Assembly (NCBI GenBank): GCA_958454405.1
Contig: CAUEBO010000011.1
Span: 1-64,000, forward strand
DNA: 64,000 bases
Source: an uncultured Eggerthellaceae bacterium
Lineage (GTDB): Bacteria > Actinomycetota > Coriobacteriia > Coriobacteriales > Eggerthellaceae
Reading direction: 5' to 3'
The position numbers and the translations under genes are program-made. Below the pieces are notes generated by a model. It was not told the origin of the DNA and ran no database searches. It saw only the letters and a program-made list of their open reading frames with translations. Positions 42,001-50,265 of this stretch are shown here, piece after piece (the first letter of the stretch is position 1; the number at the start of each line of letters is the position of its first letter).

Positions 42001-45000
42001 CGACGTCACGGACGAGCCTGTTGTGGCGACGGTCGATACGCTGCGCATCATCAACGAAGCTGGCGTCGATGTGACCAGCAGGTTGCATATCGTCAAGAAC
42101 GAGGAGGGCAGGATCGTCGTCAAGCCGGCCACCGTGAAGGTGGAGACGCCTTCCGCATCGCGGGTTTACAACGGCGAGCCGCTGACGGCCGCCGGAAAGA
42201 TGACGGGCCTCGTGAACAACGAGACGGCCGCTTTCGCCACCACCGGCAAGGCTACCGAGGTCAACGCGCCCGACGGCACGCCCAACACCTACTGCATCGA
42301 CTGGACCGGCACCGCCAAGCAGTCCAACTACACGGTCGTCGAGTCCATAGGCACGTTGACCGTGACCGAATACGCCGGGAGCGTCGTGGTCACCACCGTG
42401 GGCGGCGAGTTCCTCTACAACGGCGAGCCCCACGGGGCGACCGTGAAGGTGGAGGGTTTGCCTGCTGGCTACTGGATCGATGCAGCTGCTTCGAACGCCT
42501 CCGCCGTCGACGTGACCGAGGCGCCGGTGCCGGCGACCGTCGACTACCTGGTGATTCGCAACAAGTCCGGCGTCGACGTCACCGACAGGCTGAACATCCA
42601 GAAGGTCGACGGCCAGATCGTGGTCAAGCCGGCTCCGCTGACGGTGAGGGTCGTGGGCAACTCCGCTCTCGAAACCTACAGCGGCAGCGCTTTCGCGGTT
42701 GACGGCTTCACCATCGAAACCGACCTTGCGGGCAAGGCGACGGTCGAGCTCAAGGACGGCGCGGCGGCGCATGCCGAGGGCGTGGACGCCGGCACGTATC
42801 CCATGGGCCTGACGGCCGACAGCTTCGACGTCGCTTCTCGGAACTACGAGGTGACGCTGGAGGTGGTAGACGGTTTCTTGAAGATCGCCCCGCTCGATAC
42901 CCTTGAGGTGGGCGCCGAGTCCATTGTGAAGCGGTACGACGGCAACTCGTACGGCATCGACGCCGTCTCGTCGGTCGATGACGGCCGCACGGTCATCAAG
43001 TACTTCAACGAGTCCACCGGCGCATTCGACCTTGACTCGTCGCCCGTATTCAAAGACGCGGGCACGCATGTCGTGAGGTTCCAGGCGACCCATCCCAACT
43101 ACAGCAACGTTGCCGAAGGCTCTGCGACGGTCACTATCGACAAGCGTGCTGTGATATTGGAAAGCGCGAGCGACTCGCGCCAGTACAACGGCGAGGCGCT
43201 GGTCGCCCCCACCGTGAGCGTTTCCGGCGACGGTTTCGTCGCCGGCGAGGAGCCTGCGTTCGACGGATTCGGTTTAGCGACGAACGTCGCCGACACGCGC
43301 GAGGGCAACAACGAGTTCTCCTATGCGTTCGGCGCCGGCGTGAACGCCGACAACTACCAGGTGACGACGGTGTTCGGCACCCTGACGATCACGCCGGCCC
43401 CGTTGACGGTGACGGTGACAGGCGACCATGCATCGGCTTCTTACGATGGGAACCTGCATGAAGTCGATGGCTTCATCGACGACGCGGCGGGCAAGGCGAC
43501 GGTCACGCTCAAGGACGGCGCGGCGGCGCACGCCGAAGGCGTAGACGCCGGCACGTATCCCATGGGCCTGACGGCCGACAGCTTCGACGTGGTCGCGCCG
43601 AACCATGTTGTGGCCTTGGTGGTGGTTGACGGTTATCTGACCGTCAATCCCGCCGGCACCATGTCGGTTTCGGCCGATGACGTGACGAAGACGTACGACG
43701 GCAATCGTTACGGCGTGCAGGCTCAGGCATCGGTGGAGGGCGCTACCGTTCTCTATCGCGATCCGGCTACGGGCGAGTACACCTTGGAGGACTCGCCTAC
43801 GTTCCTCGACGCGACCGATGGCGCCCAGATCGTGGAATTCCAGGCGACTCACCCGAACTATGACACCGTGTACGGCTCCGCAACGGTCACGATCGACAAG
43901 CGCCCGGTTGTTCTGCGCTCCGCCGATGCGGTGCAGGAATACAACGGCACGGCGCTCGTCAAGCATGAAGCGAGCGTGGAAGGGTCGTTCGTCAGCGGTC
44001 AGGAGCCCGCGCTCGAGTACCGCGGTTCAGCGACGAACGTCGCCGACACGCGCGAGGGCAACAACGAGTTCTCCTATGCGTTCGGCGCCGGCGTGAACGC
44101 CGACAACTACCAGGTGACGACGGTGTTCGGCACCCTGACGATCACGCCGGCCCCGTTGACGGTGACGGTGACGGGCGCCTTCGACAACGTGACGTTCGAC
44201 GGCCAGAGCCACGTGGTGGATGGATACACGGTGGGCGACGAGGCCGCCGGCAAAGCCACGGTTGAACTTGCGCCGAATGAGCGCGCTCATGCCGAGGGCG
44301 TCGATGCCGGCCGGTACCCCATGGGGCTGACCGCTGATCGATTCACCGTTCAGTCGGACAATTACCGCGTAACGCTGAACGTGATCGACGGCTACCTGAA
44401 TATCGATCCTGCTGGCACGATGAGCGTGGCGGCCCAGCCGGTCGTCAAAACCTACGACGGGTTCGGCTATGGCGTGGAGGCCAAGGCCTCGGTCGACGGG
44501 GCGCAGGTCAAATACTACAACAAGGAAACCGGGGCGTACGATCTCGACGCATCGCCGAAGTTCTCCGATGCGGGAACCTATACGGTGATGTTCCAGGCCG
44601 TTCGCGACAACTACGAAACTGCCAAGGGCGAGGCGACCGTGACCATCAACCCGCGGACGATCACGTTGACGAGCGCCGATGGGTTCAAGCGGTACGATGG
44701 CAGCGCGTTGAGCGCCGAGAGCGTGGACGATGGCGGCGGTTTCGTCGAGGGCGAGGGGGCCACGTTCTTCGACTTCGCCTCCTTGACGGATGCGGGCACT
44801 GCGCCCAACTCGTTCTCCTATCGCCTCAACGAGGGAACGAAGGCTTCCAATTACCATGTGAGTGTCGTTCCAGGCAAGCTCGAGGTGGAAAAGGCCCCGT
44901 TGGCCGTTCGCATTCAAGGTGCTGCGAATTCAGCCGAGTACAACGGCGCGCTCCACGCCGCGGACGGCTTCTCGGTGCTCGACGATATCGCAGGAAAGGC

Positions 45001-46339
45001 GACGATCGAGCTTGCCGACGGCGTGGCTGCCCATGCCGAGGGCATCGATGCCGGAACCTACCCGATGGGCCTTGCTGTTGACAGCTTCAAGGTCGAATCG
45101 AGGAACTACGACGTGACGTTGTCGGTGGCCGACGGCTCGCTGTACGTGGGGCCTGCCACTTTGCTCATTGCGGCGAACGATGCAAGCAAGGCGTACGGCC
45201 AGGCTGACCCGGAGCTCACGGCTTCCGTGACGGGCTTGGTCGAGGGCGATGACTTCCTTGGTTCGTACCAGGTGACGCGTGCTGAAGGAAATGCGGTCGG
45301 TTCGTATCCGATAACGGTGGAGCATGCGGTCTCGAACGATCCGAATTACGTGGTGGAAGTTGCCCCGGGCACGTTCACCATCGTTGCGGCCGACGCGGTA
45401 TCCATCGTGGTGGCCGGCGGAACGAAGATCTACGACGGCACCCCGCTGGTGCCGACGGGCTTTACGCCGTCCGGCTTGGCTGAAGGCGATTACGTCGACG
45501 CGGTGTACAGCGGCTCGCAGACCAATGCCGGATCAAGCGCCGCAAGCCTTGAAAGCTACGTCATCCGCAATGCTGCGGGCGAAGACGTGACGGCCAACTA
45601 CAGCGCCGTCACCGTGATGCCCGGCACGCTGACCGTCAATCCGGCCGCCGTCACCATCACCGTTGACGACGCCTCCAAGATCGCGGGGACGAACGATCCT
45701 GCCTTCACCGGCACGCCCGTCGGCCTGGTGGCCGAAGGCGACCTGGGCGACATCAGCTACGTGCGCTCCGGCGACGAAGAAGGCGTGGGCGTGTACGCCG
45801 ATGTTCTGACGGCTCTGTACGAGCCCAACGCGAACTACAAGGTCACAGTGCTTCCCGGCACCTTCACCATCACGGCGGCTCCTGTAGCGCCGGCGGTTCC
45901 GCCGACCGATACGCCGGCGCCTGCCGGCACGACGCCGGGCACGGTGCCGCCGGACAGCCCGCTCGCACCCGTCGTCACGCCCATCGTGGATGCGCTTGCG
46001 GGCGCGGCCGAAGCCGTCATCGGCGACAACGGAACGCCGCTTGCCCAGGGCGAGACGAATATCTCCGACAACGGGACGCCGCTGGCTGGCGGCGATCGCG
46101 TGTCCTGCTGGGTGCATCTCTACATCATCTTGGGCATCATCGTCACGATTGTCTACGGAGTGTGCGTGGCGACGCGCCGCAGCCTGTTCTCGCGCAAGCT
46201 GAAGAAGTACGAAAACGACCTGACCGGGGGCGGTGACCCCGCTCCCGGCTCCTCGTCGGGCAGGGAGAACGGCGCGGCGACGGGCATTCCGAAGCGTGTT
46301 CCGGCGAACGCCGTCATGGCCGTGGGATCAGGCGAATAG
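39014..46339 (+). CDS. Giant MBG-repeat cell-surface protein (2441 residues)
   Basis: Secreted, wall- or membrane-anchored adhesin-like protein. Signal peptide at residues 1-45 (ALAVFMSLVLAFSFTSFASL); an acidic Ser/Asp/Pro linker with SDAPDAPDA repeats; a Big_2-type Ig domain (about 256-345); Listeria-Bacteroides repeat regions (GYAFKEWNTASDGSGTSY, YNFAGWAPD); then about 14-16 MBG-type repeats with the marks YDG(T/N) and (V/I)TPAPLTVTV from about residue 776 to 2290; a Pro/Thr linker; two DNGTPLA motifs; CWVHLYIILGIIVTIVYGVC as final membrane helix; and a basic cytoplasmic tail. No LPxTG. GTG 39005 and ATG 39020 are alternative starts. Internal DNA repeats are nearly identical, so copy number may vary. 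Confidence 0.88.
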   Translation: MSMLEKLCDARNAFEGKALAVFMSLVLAFSFTSFASLANAVEGDSSSDASETLAGEQSEGVGDETTGSVQQDGSSTAASSDASDAPDAPDASEIPQQNNAPSADLPTAEPGVAVVGVELDHAYLVVAEQEIALPLTSFKTPFDKDLAFQAKPDSGYEIDSVVVKNKADGTEEAVEPQADGSYVLAASEVSSNLVIKPTTKPAAEEGAVGGAENTLANAGGNGQADESAPSENSASGANANAAMPFGASRVFEAAAANIPTELAVEPASLELNAGTSGKLKAVVEPAGSDGNVVWTSSNENVAKVLEDGTVKALSGGTVTITARSVANPALANVSVVTVVDARTVTFWTGTGEGEITSLATPTTAGSTILMPELPDGAVNNWPKDRVFVGWSVDKDAVASGGKDHYTKPVFAPGSSYTVPSGSGNVKLFAIYSAQNIGAQFYLRIDGQFPAEPQGHNNSGYVSVGWVNNAIKIGKFVTDTTGAAVSANLSATPSDAMVKQACANNQKLSFDPETQTVVWYVIKNEGTWHVDGAIRNKASVVLAYNPNIPAGETLKGNFPNTKAYSAGATVTVENGKADWRAGYAFKEWNTASDGSGTSYQGGYSITLNESKTLYAIWTPKDGTNYRVQDYLQNPDGSWPDEPSYSTSASGKTGATVHADTTKSYTGYTFDAGNDKNVLTGSVAGDGSLVLKRYYAINTCKVTYLPGDHGAFEPAAYEALFGTETPKFQGQTDDNGKPKGESGYNFAGWAPDVSPTVQAETTEYVAQWTKKPVINVLVKSEDKTVVYDGTEHVVSVASENLVYEGLPEGYRIQNLSASGRGTEAGVYDIAIDGTPVVLDDKGVDVTDQFVIARDKNKLTVEQAPLTITAPTKEKVYDGTPLTFDLGDIVEGSGLVEGLVDGHHLAGIDVFGSITDVGTADSSVLQAVVTSGTENVTRNYRIVYKPGTLTVKEFAGAIKATTVGGEYTYDGEAHGATVNVSELPAGYTLVTASSNASATDVTDEPVVATVDTLRIINEAGVDVTSRLHIVKNEEGRIVVKPATVKVETPSASRVYNGEPLTAAGKMTGLVNNETAAFATTGKATEVNAPDGTPNTYCIDWTGTAKQSNYTVVESIGTLTVTEYAGSVVVTTVGGEFLYNGEPHGATVKVEGLPAGYWIDAAASNASAVDVTEAPVPATVDYLVIRNKSGVDVTDRLNIQKVDGQIVVKPAPLTVRVVGNSALETYSGSAFAVDGFTIETDLAGKATVELKDGAAAHAEGVDAGTYPMGLTADSFDVASRNYEVTLEVVDGFLKIAPLDTLEVGAESIVKRYDGNSYGIDAVSSVDDGRTVIKYFNESTGAFDLDSSPVFKDAGTHVVRFQATHPNYSNVAEGSATVTIDKRAVILESASDSRQYNGEALVAPTVSVSGDGFVAGEEPAFDGFGLATNVADTREGNNEFSYAFGAGVNADNYQVTTVFGTLTITPAPLTVTVTGDHASASYDGNLHEVDGFIDDAAGKATVTLKDGAAAHAEGVDAGTYPMGLTADSFDVVAPNHVVALVVVDGYLTVNPAGTMSVSADDVTKTYDGNRYGVQAQASVEGATVLYRDPATGEYTLEDSPTFLDATDGAQIVEFQATHPNYDTVYGSATVTIDKRPVVLRSADAVQEYNGTALVKHEASVEGSFVSGQEPALEYRGSATNVADTREGNNEFSYAFGAGVNADNYQVTTVFGTLTITPAPLTVTVTGAFDNVTFDGQSHVVDGYTVGDEAAGKATVELAPNERAHAEGVDAGRYPMGLTADRFTVQSDNYRVTLNVIDGYLNIDPAGTMSVAAQPVVKTYDGFGYGVEAKASVDGAQVKYYNKETGAYDLDASPKFSDAGTYTVMFQAVRDNYETAKGEATVTINPRTITLTSADGFKRYDGSALSAESVDDGGGFVEGEGATFFDFASLTDAGTAPNSFSYRLNEGTKASNYHVSVVPGKLEVEKAPLAVRIQGAANSAEYNGALHAADGFSVLDDIAGKATIELADGVAAHAEGIDAGTYPMGLAVDSFKVESRNYDVTLSVADGSLYVGPATLLIAANDASKAYGQADPELTASVTGLVEGDDFLGSYQVTRAEGNAVGSYPITVEHAVSNDPNYVVEVAPGTFTIVAADAVSIVVAGGTKIYDGTPLVPTGFTPSGLAEGDYVDAVYSGSQTNAGSSAASLESYVIRNAAGEDVTANYSAVTVMPGTLTVNPAAVTITVDDASKIAGTNDPAFTGTPVGLVAEGDLGDISYVRSGDEEGVGVYADVLTALYEPNANYKVTVLPGTFTITAAPVAPAVPPTDTPAPAGTTPGTVPPDSPLAPVVTPIVDALAGAAEAVIGDNGTPLAQGETNISDNGTPLAGGDRVSCWVHLYIILGIIVTIVYGVCVATRRSLFSRKLKKYENDLTGGGDPAPGSSSGRENGAATGIPKRVPANAVMAVGSGE
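43276..43419 (+). repeat. 144-bp direct repeat within the surface protein gene, unit 1
   Basis: Identical to 44029-44172, 753 bases (251 codons) downstream. A neighbouring stretch (about 42752-42835 and 43511-43594) is also nearly identical. Recombination between units would remove or add whole MBG repeats in frame. Confidence 0.85.
44029..44172 (+). repeat. 144-bp direct repeat within the surface protein gene, unit 2
   Basis: Exact partner of 43276-43419, in the same reading frame. Confidence 0.85.
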
Positions 46340-46352
46340 GGAGAAGGACAGC

Positions 46353-46931
46353 ATGAAGAAAAGCAACGTCATCATCTTCATCCTGCTCGCTGCATGCTCG
46401 GCGTTCCTGCTGTGGCTGTGGTACTTCCTGGGCTTCAACCGGGTGGACAGCCCGCTGGATCTGGTGCTGTCCGTCGTCTGGTGGGCGGTCGTCATCGTGG
46501 CCGTCGTGGCGATCGTCAAGCTCGAGCAGGTCCGCCGCCGTCGCATCCGCACCGTGTACGTGAGCGATCATGCCACGTTCAACAGCGAGAAGGGCCTCAT
46601 GCGCTTCGAGGACGCCGCGCCCATGCAGGACGTGATCGCCTCGATTCTGGAGAACCTGAAGTACGACTTCTCGCGCGCGGACTTCCCCGACAAGGAGGAA
46701 TTCCAGGTGAAGTACTTCGTTCGCTCGAAAGAATTCGACATCGAGAAGCGCGACGATGCGCAGCAGGACGATGTCGCACACGTAACCGAAGCCGAAGCCG
46801 CTGAAGGCGAGCAGGAGCCGCAGAAGACGTGGAAGGGCGAAGTCGTCGTCATAGAGACGAAGGAAGAGAAGCCCTTCGAAACGCCCGAAGAGCTGGCCAG
46901 CATCCTTGCAGAGCTCGAGGCTGCTGCATAA
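46353..46931 (+). CDS. Two-helix membrane protein downstream of the surface protein
   Basis: Not recognised. 192 residues: helices at about 5-25 (VIIFILLAACSAFLLWLWYF) and 38-60, then a cytoplasmic domain rich in acidic residues (TEAEAAEGEQEPQ). It starts 13 bases after the surface protein gene with GAGAAGGA as ribosome binding site and ends before a terminator, so the two form an operon. Could help to anchor or export the large protein. Confidence 0.72.
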   Translation: MKKSNVIIFILLAACSAFLLWLWYFLGFNRVDSPLDLVLSVVWWAVVIVAVVAIVKLEQVRRRRIRTVYVSDHATFNSEKGLMRFEDAAPMQDVIASILENLKYDFSRADFPDKEEFQVKYFVRSKEFDIEKRDDAQQDDVAHVTEAEAAEGEQEPQKTWKGEVVVIETKEEKPFETPEELASILAELEAAA

Positions 46932-46951
46932 GCATCTCCGATCCTTCGCGC

Positions 46952-46989
46952 AAACGGCCTCCTGGCGGGAACTCCCCAAGGGGCCGTTT
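46952..46989 (+). terminator. Terminator of the surface protein operon
   Basis: Stem AAACGGCC/GGCCGTTT with inner pairing GGG/CCC, followed by a short T-rich stretch. Confidence 0.75.
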
Positions 46990-47058
46990 CGTTGAGCGGC
47001 CTATGACCATGCAGCCGCCAGAGCTGTGACCGCTTCGATGTAATCGACAGGGTGATTT

Positions 47059-47222
47059 GCGAGCAGAAATCGAGGCAGGGTATCGATTTCGATGCTCCGA
47101 GCCTTGCAAAACGCGTCCGCACGCGCGTTTTGCGCGCGAGGCGCTCATGATCGGGAACCGCGATCTGGGCAAATGCTGCGAACTCGATTCGAGCCGCGTA
47201 CCCTACCTCGATTTCTGCTCGC
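47059..47222. repeat. 164-bp palindromic element upstream of pstS
   Basis: 24-bp inverted ends (GCGAGCAGAAATCGAGG at left and its complement at right, one mismatch) enclosing a second hairpin GCAAAACGCG (47106-47115)/CGCGTTTTGC (47124-47133). No coding capacity. Sequence differs from the 145-bp element elsewhere in the window. Only one copy seen here. Confidence 0.68.
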
Positions 47223-47320
47223 GAACTGCGTTTCGATCCGCATCCGACGGGCGTGGCTCCGCATCCGCTTCCGCGAGTCCTTCGTGCCGTTCGATCCTGG
47301 GGCGTTCTCCCTTTGTAAAA

Positions 47321-47372
47321 AATGACCAACCAATTGACCAGGCACTTTACAAACTTTACTCAGATTTGACCT
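47321..47372 (+). promoter_or_regulatory. Candidate Pho box upstream of pstS
   Basis: Direct repeats TGACC (47323), TGACC (47335), TTTAC (47346), TTTAC (47355) and TTGAC (47366), spaced 9-12 bases, like the 11-base-phased half sites bound by PhoB/PhoP regulators. Sits 120 bases before pstS, and phoB-phoR are encoded in the same cluster. Confidence 0.45.
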
Positions 47373-47493
47373 CCATCCTACAGAGCTTTGATGCTCGTTC
47401 CTCATCATATGGTCGCACGTTGGCTCGCGGGAAGCGGCGCCGGCGACGAAAACGACCTGCATGCGCCGGGGAGGCGCCAAGGAAAGGAACGGC

Positions 47494-48411
47494 ATGAAGA
47501 AGAAACTGGTTGTGGTGGCGATGGGCGCTCTGCTGGCGCTCGGCCTGTTCGGCATCATGGGATGCTCGAGCGGCGGGGACAACGGCAGCTCCTCTGGAAG
47601 CGACGAGGCTGCGTCCACCTCTCCGTCCGGTCAGATATCGGTTTACTCGCGCGAAGACGGCTCCGGCACGCGCGGCGCGTTCATCGAGCTGTTCGGCATC
47701 GAGGAAAAGGATGCCAACGGCGACAAGGTCGACAACACCACCACCTCGGCGGCCATCACGAACTCCACGTCGGTCATGATGACCTCCGTGGCGGGCGACG
47801 TGAACGGCATCGGCTACATCTCGCTCGGCTCCCTCAACGACACGGTGAAAGCCGTGAGCATCGACGGCGTGGAGGCCACGGTCGACAACGTGAAGAGCGG
47901 CGACTACAAGATCTCCCGTCCGTTCAACATCGTGACGAAGGACGGCCTGTCCGACGTGGCCCAGGACTTCATCGACTTCATCATGAGCAAGGACGGCCAG
48001 GAAGTCGTCGCCGATGAGAAGTACATCCCGGTTGACGAGGCCGCCGCGGCCTACGCCGCCTCCGGCAAGTCCGGCAAGATCGTCGTCGCCGGCTCTTCTT
48101 CCGTGACTCCCGTCATGGAGAAGCTGGCCGAGGCTTACAAGGCCCTCAACCCCGACGTCACCATCGAAGTGCAGCAGTCCGACTCCACCACCGGCGTGAA
48201 CATGGCCACGGAGGGCACCTGCGACATCGGCATGGCTTCCCGCGAGCTGAAGGACTCCGAGACGTCCGCCGGCGTCAAGGCCACGGTCATCGCCCAGGAC
48301 GGCATCGCCGTCATCGTGAACAAGGACGCCTCCATCGACGACCTGTCCGCCGACCAGGTGAAGGGCATCTACACCGGCGAGCTGACCACGTGGGAAGACG
48401 CGCTGGCCTAA
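47494..48411 (+). CDS. pstS: Phosphate-binding lipoprotein PstS, circularly permuted order
   Basis: Binds phosphate for the Pst importer. Signal and lipobox (LFGIMGCSS) make it a lipoprotein. The two halves are swapped relative to classical PstS: first the segment ISVYSREDGSGTRGAFIEL plus NIVTKDGLSDVAQDFIDF, normally C-terminal, and then from about residue 193 GKIVVAGSSSVTPVMEKLAE with DIGMASRELKDSE, normally N-terminal. Both phosphate-binding loops (SGTRGAF and GSSSVTP) are intact. Similar order exists in some Clostridia as I recall. AAAGGA before the ATG. Confidence 0.92.
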   Translation: MKKKLVVVAMGALLALGLFGIMGCSSGGDNGSSSGSDEAASTSPSGQISVYSREDGSGTRGAFIELFGIEEKDANGDKVDNTTTSAAITNSTSVMMTSVAGDVNGIGYISLGSLNDTVKAVSIDGVEATVDNVKSGDYKISRPFNIVTKDGLSDVAQDFIDFIMSKDGQEVVADEKYIPVDEAAAAYAASGKSGKIVVAGSSSVTPVMEKLAEAYKALNPDVTIEVQQSDSTTGVNMATEGTCDIGMASRELKDSETSAGVKATVIAQDGIAVIVNKDASIDDLSADQVKGIYTGELTTWEDALA

Positions 48412-48442
48412 GGCCGGGTGCGACTGATCGAGAAGGACTCGC

Positions 48443-49303
48443 ATGTCTCACGTTCACATCAAAGAAGGCATTGCGAAGGCGCTGTTCGTGGCCGCCGCGG
48501 GGATCTCCGTCCTCGCGGTGGCCCTCATCTGCGTCTTCCTCTTCGCGAACGGCGTGCCGGCCATCGCGCAGATCGGCCTGCCGGAATTCTTGTTCGGCAC
48601 GACCTGGCGTCCCGCAAACGATATCTACGGCATCTTCCCGATGATCGTGGGCAGCATCTACGTGACCGCCGGCGCCATCCTCGTGGGCGTGCCCACCGGC
48701 CTTCTGTGCGCCATCTTCCTGTCGCGGTTCGCCAGCGGCAAGGTGGCGGCGTTCTTGAAGCCGGGCGTCGAGCTTCTGGCGGGCATCCCGTCGGTCGTGT
48801 ACGGCTTTTTCGGCCTCGTGGTCATCGTGCCGTTCATCCGCTCCAACATGCCGGGCAACGGCCTGTCGCTCTTGGCGGCGGCCGTGCTGCTGGGCATCAT
48901 GATCCTTCCCACCATCATCACGGTCGCGCAGAGCGCGCTTGATGCAGTGCCGAAGAAGTACTACGAAGGCGCCCTTGCGTTGGGGGCCGATCACGAGCGC
49001 TCGGTGTTCCGCGTCATCGTTCCCGCTGCAACCTCCGGCATCATGGCCGGCATCGTGCTGGGCGTGGGCCGCGCCATCGGCGAGACCATGGCCGTCATCA
49101 TGGTGGCCGGCAACCAGACCGTCATCCCCGGCAGCATCTTCGAGGGCGTGCGCACCATGACCGCCAACATCGTGCTGGAGATGGGCTACGCAGCCGACCT
49201 GCACCGCGGCGCGCTGGTGGCGACTGGCGTAGTGCTGTTCGTGTTCATCCTGCTCATAACCATGTTGTTCAACGTCATCAAGAAGCGGGGTGAGGTGAAA
49301 TGA
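48443..49303 (+). CDS. pstC: Phosphate ABC transporter permease PstC
   Basis: A 286-residue inner-membrane permease with six helices. The EAA loop is GALALGADHERSVFRVIVPA, matching the ATPase contact site, and AIGETMAVIMVAGN follows. It lacks the N-terminal extension seen in some PstC. Its stop overlaps the pstA ATG (ATGA). Confidence 0.95.
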   Translation: MSHVHIKEGIAKALFVAAAGISVLAVALICVFLFANGVPAIAQIGLPEFLFGTTWRPANDIYGIFPMIVGSIYVTAGAILVGVPTGLLCAIFLSRFASGKVAAFLKPGVELLAGIPSVVYGFFGLVVIVPFIRSNMPGNGLSLLAAAVLLGIMILPTIITVAQSALDAVPKKYYEGALALGADHERSVFRVIVPAATSGIMAGIVLGVGRAIGETMAVIMVAGNQTVIPGSIFEGVRTMTANIVLEMGYAADLHRGALVATGVVLFVFILLITMLFNVIKKRGEVK

Positions 49304-50265
49304 GCCCCAAGCTGACCATCGCCTACGAGGCCGCCGACGCGAAAGCGCCTGCCTCCTCGAACGGGGATCGCATCGACGCCATGTTCCAGCAAGCCCACGA
49401 TCGCAACGCCAGAACCCGTCGCGTCGTCTCCGCGCTCCTGCGCCTGATCGTGTACGTGGGCGCCGCGCTCACGGCTGCCGTGCTGCTGTTTTTGGTGGGC
49501 TACATCCTGGCAAACGGCGTGCCGTACATCACGCCGAGCCTGTTCGAGTGGGAGTACAACTCCACGAACGTCTCGCTCATGCCGGCGCTGTTCAACACGC
49601 TCATCATGGCGGCGCTGTCGCTTCTCATGGCGGTGCCCATCGGCGTGGGCTCGGCCATCTACCTGGTGGAGTACGCGCCGCGCGGCAGCCGGTTCGTGCA
49701 GATAGTCCGCACCACCACCGAGACGCTGCAGGGCATCCCCTCCATCATCTACGGCCTGTTCGGCCTGTTGTTCTTCGTGACGGCGCTGCACTGGAACCTG
49801 TCGCTTTTGTCGGGCGCGTGCACGCTCGCCATCATGGTGCTGCCCGTTGTCATGCGCACCACCGAGGAAGCGCTGCTCGCCGTGCCCGACTCCTACCGCG
49901 AAGGGGGATTCGGCTTGGGCGCCGGGCGCCTGCGCACGGTGTTCCGCTGCGTCCTGCCTTCGGCCGTGCCCGGCATCCTGGGCGGCGTCATCCTGGCGCT
50001 TGGACGCTGCGTCGGCGAGGTGGCGGCCCTGATATTCACGGCCGGCTCCATCGCCCAGATTCCCAACTTCGGCACGGAGGGCGTGTTCGCGGTGTTCGAC
50101 TCCGCGCGCACCTTGGCCGTGCACATGTACGTGCTCGCCAGCGAGGGCCTGCACGTGAACGAGACGTATGCCACGGCGGTCGTCCTGCTGGTTCTGGTGG
50201 TTCTGTTGAACCTTCTGGCCACGCGTGCCGCCAAGAAGATGAACAAAGGAAAGCAGAATGACTGA
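49300..50265 (+). CDS. pstA: Phosphate ABC transporter permease PstA
   Basis: A 321-residue permease: about 50 cytoplasmic residues, then six helices. The EAA loop is GGFGLGAGRLRTVFRCVLPS, followed by CVGEVAALIFTAGS. Overlaps pstC by four and pstB by eight bases. Confidence 0.95.
   Translation: MSPKLTIAYEAADAKAPASSNGDRIDAMFQQAHDRNARTRRVVSALLRLIVYVGAALTAAVLLFLVGYILANGVPYITPSLFEWEYNSTNVSLMPALFNTLIMAALSLLMAVPIGVGSAIYLVEYAPRGSRFVQIVRTTTETLQGIPSIIYGLFGLLFFVTALHWNLSLLSGACTLAIMVLPVVMRTTEEALLAVPDSYREGGFGLGAGRLRTVFRCVLPSAVPGILGGVILALGRCVGEVAALIFTAGSIAQIPNFGTEGVFAVFDSARTLAVHMYVLASEGLHVNETYATAVVLLVLVVLLNLLATRAAKKMNKGKQND

Noticed and set aside
40919..43093. 724-codon open frame antisense to the surface protein
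   Set aside because: Shadow frame; the repeats in it mirror the MBG repeats on the other strand.
43276..44172. CRISPR-like repetition
   Set aside because: The repeats are long, coding and in frame with MBG domains; no short regularly spaced repeats or cas genes occur in the window.
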